Origin: Deltaproteobacteria bacterium
Lineage (GTDB): Bacteria; Desulfobacterota; RBG-13-43-22
Assembly (NCBI GenBank): GCA_016219065.1
Contig: JACRCK010000237.1
Location: forward strand, 1 to 32,045
Direction: 5' to 3'
Length of the DNA: 32,045 bases
The notes under the pieces were generated by a model. It searched no databases, was not told the DNA's origin, and worked only from the letters and a program-made list of their open reading frames with translations. Made by a program: the position numbers and the translations under genes. Shown in pieces: positions 26,870 to 32,045 of the stretch. Each line of letters begins with the position of its first letter. The stretch's first letter is position 1.

Positions 26870-28803
26870 AAGTCCCTTCGATCCGTTCCCGGTGAAAGGC
26901 TCACCCTTTGGTCTTCCTCTTTTTTCCAGAGGCCTTCTACCACGGTTCCTCTTTTTTTCCCGGGAAAAATCCTGAGCCGGGCGTCGATAAGCTCGGCCCG
27001 TTGCTTCATGATGGCCAATCCCAACCCCGGATCACTCTTTTTCGGATCCAGGCCCCGGCCGTCATCGATCACCCGCAACGTCACGGAATCCCGGCGATAG
27101 GAAAGCGTGATCCGAATCAATTGTCCCCGGGCGTGCCGGGCGGCATTGACCGCCGCTTCCCGTGCTATCAGATATAATTGGGTTGAAACCGTTGAATCGA
27201 GTAGTAAGGTCGCCGGGGGAACAATCAAGCGGCAGGGAATCCGATAAGTAACGCTAACGGTACGGGCCATTTCGCGCAGGGCATTTTCCAAGGCCCCGGG
27301 TTCACCGGAAAGAGGGGTTAACCCGCGGGCGACCTCCTTGGCCTGCCCCAGAGCTGCCTGGTTGATCTGGATGAGCTTCTCCAGATCCCGCTCGGCCTGT
27401 TCCGGATTTTTAAAAAGATTCTGTTTGATTTCTTCGGCCAGGAAGGCCAGACCGGCCAATTGCTGACAGACCGTATCGTGGAGATCCCGTTGCAGACTTT
27501 CCCGCTCGGCCTTGGAAATCGCGGTTATCCGGATTTTCGAGGCCTTGGATTCGGTGATATCCTGAAGGGTTCCGATCAACTTGGTAGGCTGACCATCCGC
27601 GGCCGGAGCCGGTTCCAGAGTAGTCAAAATATCCCGTTCCGTCCCATCCAACCGCTGGATGCGATATTCAAATTGGCGGGCTTTCAACGGTCTTTTGCCT
27701 GATGACCAGGCCGCCTCTATCTCGCGCCGGAGGAGTTCCCGGTCCCCCGGATGCACCCGGTTCATGAATTCCGCAAAGTTCGGAACCCCCGCCTTGGGGT
27801 CCAGGCCGAAAATACGGAATACTTCCGGGGACCAGGAGGCTTCTTGGGTCTGGTGATCACGCTCCCAATGGCCGATGTGTGCCAGCCTCTCCGCCATGAC
27901 ATAACGCTGTTCGCTCAGCCGCAGCTTCTCTTCCGCCCGGACTTGGCGTATGGACAGGCCGATCTGGGAGGCAATGGCCTCCAGGGCCGTTCGGGAGGCC
28001 GGGGGGACGTTTTCCAATTTACGGGAGGCCACATTCAGACAGGCGATCACCCGTTTCTGGTGGTTTATGGGGATGATCGCCAGGGCTTGCAGCCCCTCCC
28101 GTTGTTCCGCTCTGACGAGGGCCGGATCTAAATCGGGGTGGCGACCGTATAGGGGCCGGCCCTTCATGATCAACCGGGCCTTTCTCGTATCGGCGGCATA
28201 CCGATCCGCCGCCCGGACAAAAGAGGGGGACCAACCCTGGTGGTAAGCCAGCCGCAGGGAACCGTCCCGCTCATCGCGGAGGTAGATCCCCCCGCATTCC
28301 AGACCCGAGACCTGCAAAGCCGCTTCCAGAGATAATTGCAGCGCCCTTTGCAAATTATTCGTTTCAGTTAGGGCCAGGGCCAGGTCCCGTTGGATTTGCA
28401 GCAGGTTTTCAGCCTGTTTGCGCTCCGTAATGTCCCGCACCAGACTGACCAGGACTAAACGGTGTCCGGCCTGGTCCAAAACCTCGGTAACGGCCAGGTC
28501 ACTGACCAGGAACCTGCCGTCCTTGCGCTGCAGGTGAACCTCCATACGGAAGGCCCGGCCTTCGTCCAGGACGGGAAAAACCATTTCCGAATATTTCCGA
28601 AGATTCAGATGAAGCAACTCGGGGGAGCGGCCGATGATCTCCTCCGGCCGATAACCGAATATCTTTTCGACGGCGGGATTGCATCCCAGAATGGTCCAGG
28701 TTTCAGGTTCTACCAGCAACAGGGCGTCGTCGAGGCATTCAAATACGTCCTGCAACAGTTCTCGACTATCCGGTATCGAGTGAAGGATTCTCTTTTTAAC
28801 CAT
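26866..28803 (-). CDS. NarX-type (HisKA_3) cytoplasmic sensor histidine kinase
   Basis: A 645-residue kinase without membrane segments. A PAS domain (about 15-130, ending LVRDITERK) is followed by a GAF domain (135-290), a second PAS (305-420, ending LQDITESK), and a HisKA_3 dimerisation domain with RDLHDTVCQQLAGLAF (His442). The ATPase domain has the N-box REAAVNAARHARG, DDGRGLDP and GLGLAIMKQRAEL, typical of the NarX/DegS class. It pairs with the NarL-type regulator whose gene overlaps it by four bases. The ATG at 28803 follows a modest purine-rich site. It lies 89 bases after the gene for a periplasmic binding protein. With no membrane part it cannot contact the periplasm directly, so any link between the two needs another factor. 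Confidence 0.9.
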   Translation of the reverse strand: MVKKRILHSIPDSRELLQDVFECLDDALLLVEPETWTILGCNPAVEKIFGYRPEEIIGRSPELLHLNLRKYSEMVFPVLDEGRAFRMEVHLQRKDGRFLVSDLAVTEVLDQAGHRLVLVSLVRDITERKQAENLLQIQRDLALALTETNNLQRALQLSLEAALQVSGLECGGIYLRDERDGSLRLAYHQGWSPSFVRAADRYAADTRKARLIMKGRPLYGRHPDLDPALVRAEQREGLQALAIIPINHQKRVIACLNVASRKLENVPPASRTALEAIASQIGLSIRQVRAEEKLRLSEQRYVMAERLAHIGHWERDHQTQEASWSPEVFRIFGLDPKAGVPNFAEFMNRVHPGDRELLRREIEAAWSSGKRPLKARQFEYRIQRLDGTERDILTTLEPAPAADGQPTKLIGTLQDITESKASKIRITAISKAERESLQRDLHDTVCQQLAGLAFLAEEIKQNLFKNPEQAERDLEKLIQINQAALGQAKEVARGLTPLSGEPGALENALREMARTVSVTYRIPCRLIVPPATLLLDSTVSTQLYLIAREAAVNAARHARGQLIRITLSYRRDSVTLRVIDDGRGLDPKKSDPGLGLAIMKQRAELIDARLRIFPGKKRGTVVEGLWKKEEDQRVSLSPGTDRRDL

Positions 28804-28892
28804 GCCGTCCCAACCTGCGCAGGAGGAGTGCTTATTTATCCAATCTATTTCGTATTTTTTATTTCGGTATAAAACGGCCGCCCGGGTCCTGC

Positions 28893-29678
28893 CTATTTAA
28901 AATACTTCAGGTAGGCCGCCGGCAGCCACTTGGCCAGCAGGGTGTCCAGGGTCCCGTCGCTCTTCCATTTTTTAACGATCCGGTCCACCTGTTCAAAAAA
29001 AGGATCCTCTCCTTTGCGCACCCCCCAGGCCAGGTTTTCCTGGTTAAAGGGTTCCCACAAGGCGCTGATGTCGGCCTCGTTGGCCGAGACCATCCAGAGA
29101 ATGAAGGGGGCGTCATGGAGGAATATGTCGATGGACCTTCTTTTTAATTCATCCACAGCGTCAGAGGCCCTGGGCAGAACGACCTTGCGGGTCCCCGGGA
29201 CAAAATTGCGTTGCAGAAAAACGTCCCCGGTGGTGCCCTTGGCCGCCCCGACGGCGGCGAAACTCTTCAAAATGATCTCCCGGGAGGTATATTTCTGGGT
29301 GTCCCCGGCCCTGAAGGCGGCGACCAGACCGCTCTTTAAGTAAGGTTCAGCAAAACGGATCCTGACCTCCCGGGCGGGGGTGACACTCATGCCCGACATG
29401 ATGATGTCGGTCCTGTTTTCCAAAAGGGCCGGAATCTGATCTTCCCAATTGAGCATGACCAGGTTTACCGGCCTTTTCAGTTCCTGTCCCAACCGCCGGG
29501 CCAGATCCACTTCCAACCCGACGATCGCCTCCCCCTGACGGTAAATCAGCGGCGGATAATTGGTAGTCACCCCGACCCGCAGCGGCAGAGCCTCCTGGGC
29601 GGTTGCGGGATTAATCATCAACCCGATCAACAAACTGGCGGCAACCATGAAGGCCATTTTTCCGAATACCGTTCTCAT
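28893..29678 (-). CDS. Orphan family-3 (amino-acid-type) periplasmic binding protein
   Basis: A 261-residue precursor. The N-terminus MRTVFGKMAFMVAAS plus a hydrophobic stretch ending in PATAQEA is a Sec signal peptide cleaved after about residue 27. The mature protein has SBP_bac_3 features: LRVGVTTNYPPLIYR, VGLEVDLARRLGQEL, WEDQIPALLENRTDIIMSGM and VTPAREVRIRFAEPY. A strong GGGAGGAG site precedes the ATG. No cognate permease or ATPase gene is present; the next genes are the NarX/NarL-type pair on the same strand. It could serve a transporter encoded elsewhere, or act as a ligand sensor. Some family members are enzymes (cyclohexadienyl dehydratase type); I see no basis to choose. Confidence 0.88.
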   Translation of the reverse strand: MRTVFGKMAFMVAASLLIGLMINPATAQEALPLRVGVTTNYPPLIYRQGEAIVGLEVDLARRLGQELKRPVNLVMLNWEDQIPALLENRTDIIMSGMSVTPAREVRIRFAEPYLKSGLVAAFRAGDTQKYTSREIILKSFAAVGAAKGTTGDVFLQRNFVPGTRKVVLPRASDAVDELKRRSIDIFLHDAPFILWMVSANEADISALWEPFNQENLAWGVRKGEDPFFEQVDRIVKKWKSDGTLDTLLAKWLPAAYLKYFK

Positions 29679-29716
29679 CCTCTGCGTCTCCTCCCTTATC
29701 CCTCATTGACAATTAA

Positions 29717-29743
29717 TAATTGATTATTGATAATTGATTATTG
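29717..29743. repeat. AT-rich 13-base direct repeat
   Basis: TAATTGATTATTG occurs at 29717-29729 and again at 29731-29743, followed by GTTGGTT repeats up to about 29775. It lies just upstream of the periplasmic binding-protein gene, within a 295-base gap (29679-29973) that holds no credible gene. Confidence 0.6.
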
Positions 29744-29824
29744 GTTTTCAGGGTTTGGTTGTTGGTTGTTGGTTTTTACTCCCGGCGTGACGTCATTTCG
29801 GAATCTCCAAGCTCGGCAGCGCTT

Positions 29825-29857
29825 AGACCGACTCGGTCTGCCAGACCGAGCCGGTCT
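29825..29857. repeat. Tandem palindromes AGACCGACTCGGTCT / AGACCGAGCCGGTCT
   Basis: Two 15-base palindromic units, at 29825-29839 (perfect 7-bp arms) and 29843-29857 (13 of 15 bases identical to the first), are separated by three bases. Together they also form a 16-bp inverted repeat with a single mismatch. This resembles a REP-type interspersed element, a terminator for the NYN gene on the minus strand, or a double operator. There is no T-run on either side beyond two or three bases. Confidence 0.65.
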
Positions 29858-29973
29858 TAAAATCAGGGACGCATTTCGATGGTCCAGAGGCAACCGCCTT
29901 TCCCCCGCGTCCCCCCTCTCCGTGTCTCCGCGTCTTTATTCTTTACTCCGCATTCTCCATTCCGCATTCAAGT

Positions 29974-30798
29974 TCAGCAGCTCCGCCCCCCCCGCAGGAT
30001 GAACCCACCGGATTTCTCATCCCGTTCCAATTGCAGAATTCCTTTAGCCTCCGCCTCTTCCAGCAACTGGCCGAAGGACTTGAAACCGTAATAGGATTCG
30101 CTGAACCCGGGTTTGCGGCGTTTCAGGGTCTGCTTGATCATGGAGCCCCAGATCTTCTCCCCGGCCCCCCGTTCCTCCAGCAGGGCTTCGTAGGTTTTGA
30201 GCACCAGGTCCCAGGCTTCCTGTTTCTTATCGGCCGGCGGCGGCGGGGACTTGACCTCCGTACCCTTGGCCGACTTTCGCTTCCCTCCCGCGACCCGACC
30301 TGCTTTCGGAGCCGGCGCCGGACGGCGGACCAAATCATCATAATAGATAAACTCGTCGCAATTGGCGATCAAAAGGTCCGAAGTGGAATTCTTGACCCCC
30401 ACGCCGATGACGATCTTGTTGTTTTCCCGGAGCTTGCTGACCAGGGGGGAAAAATCGGAGTCGCCGCTGATGATGACGAAGGTATCCACGTGCCCCTTGG
30501 TGTAGCAGAGATCGAGGGCGTCCACCACCATGCGGATGTCGGCCGAGTTCTTGCCCGACTGGCGGACATGGGGGATCTCGATCAATTCGAAAGAGGCCTC
30601 GTGCATGGCCTTTTTGAATTCCTTATACCGTTCCCAGTCGCAATAGGCCTTCTTGACCACAATGTTCCCCTTCAACAGCAGCCTTTCGATCACCTGGGCC
30701 ACATCGAACTGGGCATAATTGGCATCGCGCACACCCAGGGCGATGTTTTCAAAATCACAGTAAAGGGCCATATTCTTGGTTTCAGCCTGGTAGGTCAT
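29974..30798 (-). CDS. NYN-domain protein with LOTUS-like C-terminus (LabA/MARF1-like)
   Basis: A 274-residue protein. The NYN (PIN-like) domain spans about 8-155, with the acidic residues expected of a metal-dependent nuclease: Asp15 in LYCDFENI, Asp87 and Asp93 in NSADIRMVVDA, and Asp113/Asp115 in ISGDSDFSPLV. A low-complexity basic and proline-rich linker (about 158-190) joins a C-terminal domain (about 195-270) with GSMIKQTLKRRKPGFSES and FGQLLEEAEAKG, which looks like an OST-HTH/LOTUS RNA-binding domain. NYN proteins are thought to cleave or bind RNA; activity is not proven here. The ATG at 30798 has an AGGAGG site nine bases upstream. It is divergent from the lipoprotein gene, 168 bases away. 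Confidence 0.88.
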   Translation of the reverse strand: MTYQAETKNMALYCDFENIALGVRDANYAQFDVAQVIERLLLKGNIVVKKAYCDWERYKEFKKAMHEASFELIEIPHVRQSGKNSADIRMVVDALDLCYTKGHVDTFVIISGDSDFSPLVSKLRENNKIVIGVGVKNSTSDLLIANCDEFIYYDDLVRRPAPAPKAGRVAGGKRKSAKGTEVKSPPPPADKKQEAWDLVLKTYEALLEERGAGEKIWGSMIKQTLKRRKPGFSESYYGFKSFGQLLEEAEAKGILQLERDEKSGGFILRGGRSC

Positions 30799-30966
30799 GG
30801 GTGAGGGCCTCCTGAATTTGAATGCGTGGGCGGCCAGACGCCAAACCGCCGGCCCGCTTCAAGGGATATTTTTAGGCCTAGAATACACCGGCCGGGGAAG
30901 AAAGAAAAGTTCTTTCCGTAATATCATAAATGGTTTATCTTGATAAAAAAATTTAGGGAAGCCCTT
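30799..30966. promoter_or_regulatory. Divergent intergenic region
   Basis: A 168-base gap between the NYN gene (minus) and the lipoprotein gene (plus), where promoters for both are expected. It carries a 7-bp inverted repeat GAAAGAA-AAG-TTCTTTC at 30900-30916 and AT-rich sequence at 30917-30955. No confident -35/-10 pair is assigned. Confidence 0.3.
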
Positions 30967-31380
30967 ATGAAAAAAGTATTCGTTCTTATAGTTTTTACTG
31001 GTCTCCTGGCCTGTTTTTCTTTTGGCTGCAGCAAAGACACCGGGGAAGCGGAAGTGAATAAATTCTACAGTGAAAAAATAGCGGCCGTCAATGCCGCTGC
31101 CCGGGCACTGGCGGCTGCAAAAAATACGGATCAGGCGGCCGCGGAACTGGAGAAAGGCTATAAAGTTCTGCGGGAAGCCGTAGCCCAGGAGGAGTTCCTT
31201 TTCAATCAGTATCCCCGGGTCAAAGAAACCCAGGAAATTCAGAAGTTCCAGGAGGATTACCTGGCCGCCAGCGAGAAGTTCTCCCGGGAAGTCGAGGCCC
31301 TGCCGACCCGTCTGGTCCCTGACCGGACCATGATCGAAGCCTTACATAAAATAAAGAGCGGATTCAAGCCGACCCCCTGA
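30967..31380 (+). CDS. Small predicted lipoprotein of unknown function
   Basis: A 137-residue protein. The N-terminus MKKVFVLIVFTGLLACFSFG is a lipoprotein signal peptide. Two cysteines could carry the lipid: Cys16 in the canonical lipobox LLAC, or Cys21 in the less typical SFGC. The remainder is a highly charged, alanine-rich helical protein (heptad-like runs such as AAARALAAAKNTDQAAAELE) without a recognised domain. An in-frame TTG at 30940 would put nine residues in front of the signal peptide, so the ATG at 30967 with AGGGAAG upstream is preferred. Probably anchored to the inner or outer membrane facing the periplasm. Family unknown. Confidence 0.78.
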   Translation: MKKVFVLIVFTGLLACFSFGCSKDTGEAEVNKFYSEKIAAVNAAARALAAAKNTDQAAAELEKGYKVLREAVAQEEFLFNQYPRVKETQEIQKFQEDYLAASEKFSREVEALPTRLVPDRTMIEALHKIKSGFKPTP

Positions 31381-31429
31381 AATATTGACAAACGCGGTTG
31401 GAATACCCACCTTTCCTGAAAAGGGGACG

Positions 31430-31452
31430 GGGCTATCTTGTCAGTATAGCCC
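31430..31452 (+). terminator. Hairpin between lipoprotein and NDLGMHC genes
   Basis: GGGCTAT at 31430-31436 pairs perfectly with ATAGCCC at 31446-31452 around a 9-base loop, followed by TTTCC. It lies 50 bases after the lipoprotein stop. It may be a weak terminator or attenuator; the T-run is only three bases. Confidence 0.35.
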
Positions 31453-31491
31453 TTTCCGGCCCTATTAATGATACCCAGGAAAGGAGTTGTC

Positions 31492-32045
31492 ATGAAACGG
31501 CCCCAAAAAATCGCCTTATTGGGCGGTTTCCTGCTGGCTGGTCTGCTGGCCCTCATAATATCCCGCAGCGGAATCGCCAACATTTATCTCCCCGCTATCT
31601 TCAGTAATAGAACCGGATATGTCGTCCTGGCCTGGAACGATCTGGGCATGCACTGTTACAATCGGGATTTTTCCGACCTGGGTGTCCTGCCGCCTTTCAA
31701 CAACCTCTGGGCTCAGGTCATCAAATTAGGCGACCCCCCTCAGAAGATCACCACCGGGATCACCGTGACCTATGAGTTTCCGGATAATACCTACTCGGTC
31801 GGAAAATCCAATTTCTGGACCTACGCCCAAAAGCTGTTCGGTCTGGCCGCACCCCTGCCGGCCAACGTGGGCTTGACCGGCAAGGGGTTGTCGGGAACGA
31901 TGGACCTGGCCGGCGATCATTTTGAAGCCGAAGGCATACCGCTGCTCGAGATCGAACATGCCCTTGAGGTCGTCAATCGGCAGACGGATCGCGACCTTCC
32001 CTGCGCCACCTTTGTCCTGATCGGTGCCGGGCTTGACCAGGTCGA
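31492..32045 (+). CDS. Exported protein with NDLGMHC motif, 3' truncated by window end
   Basis: The frame runs from an ATG at 31492, preceded by AAGGAG (31481-31486), to the window end: 184 complete codons plus two bases. Residues 1-25 (MKRPQKIALLGGFLLAGLLA) form a signal peptide or membrane anchor. Shortly after comes VVLAWNDLGMHCYNRDFS and then VLPPFNNLWAQVIKLG, a pattern I recall from large conserved exported proteins of unknown function in Deltaproteobacteria. I cannot name a function, and no CxxCH haem motif occurs in the visible part. A second cysteine is at DLPCATF. It could be co-expressed with the lipoprotein 111 bases upstream. Confidence 0.7.
   Translation, partial: MKRPQKIALLGGFLLAGLLALIISRSGIANIYLPAIFSNRTGYVVLAWNDLGMHCYNRDFSDLGVLPPFNNLWAQVIKLGDPPQKITTGITVTYEFPDNTYSVGKSNFWTYAQKLFGLAAPLPANVGLTGKGLSGTMDLAGDHFEAEGIPLLEIEHALEVVNRQTDRDLPCATFVLIGAGLDQV

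Noticed and set aside
29825-29857. Possible CRISPR repeat
   Set aside because: Only two palindromic units, three bases apart; no spacers of regular length and no cas genes.
29727-30002. A 91-codon plus-strand frame in the repeat-rich gap
   Set aside because: It starts in simple repeats, crosses the palindromes, and its product is low-complexity Ser/Pro/Leu sequence without a ribosome-binding site.

Overview
The window looks like a chromosomal segment from a Deltaproteobacterium (Desulfobacterota sensu lato). This is inferred from the roughly 55-60% GC coding sequence, the very high density of PAS-rich cytoplasmic histidine kinases and hybrid kinases, the branched-chain-type ABC operon, and protein styles I recognise from that group (the 'AHEINTPxQYVGDN' kinases and a coiled-coil/LuxR module). 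No rRNA, tRNA, CRISPR array, transposase or phage gene was recognised.

Layout. (1) 1-2.1 kb, plus strand: the 3' end of a class-I glutamine amidotransferase, an intergenic stretch with an inverted cluster of octamer repeats, a UspA-family stress protein and a PAS-LuxR regulator. (2) 2.2-8.7 kb, plus strand: an uptake and catabolism operon of a YtcJ-like amidohydrolase followed by a complete branched-chain-type ABC transporter (binding protein, two permeases, two ATPases), closed by a likely intrinsic terminator. (3) 8.8-18.5 kb, minus strand: a tightly overlapping signalling operon. In transcription order it holds a FlaG-like small protein, a REC-PAS-PAS kinase, a REC-HD-GYP protein, a triple-PAS kinase, a REC-HDOD protein and a PAS/GAF-GGDEF protein. 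It therefore carries both a predicted c-di-GMP synthase and a predicted c-di-GMP hydrolase, with two closely related membrane-free kinases, each directly followed by a receiver protein. (4) 18.6-25.9 kb, minus strand: a REC-coiled-coil-LuxR regulator, a large dCache/HAMP hybrid kinase and a second hybrid kinase whose reading frame is broken by one in-frame TAA at codon 31. (5) 26.2-29.7 kb, minus strand: an orphan amino-acid-type periplasmic binding protein, a NarX-type kinase without membrane segments and a NarL-type regulator. (6) 29.8-32.0 kb: palindromic and AT-rich repeats, a NYN/LOTUS-like protein on the minus strand, then on the plus strand a small predicted lipoprotein and the start of an exported protein with an NDLGMHC motif that runs off the window.

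How the genes may work together. About 20 kb of co-directional minus-strand DNA carries five histidine kinases, four stand-alone response regulators and several embedded receivers. The operon at 8.8-18.5 kb reads as a self-contained c-di-GMP and HD-domain output circuit, probably a duplicated kinase/receiver pair whose output domains diverged (HD-GYP and HDOD). The liv-type operon with its leading amidohydrolase suggests import and hydrolysis of an amide or cyclic-amide compound; the substrate cannot be read from sequence. The most notable points are the compact HK/HD-GYP/HK/HDOD/GGDEF operon, the LuxR module shared by two proteins 17 kb apart, the nonsense codon in the hybrid kinase, and several non-coding palindromic elements.
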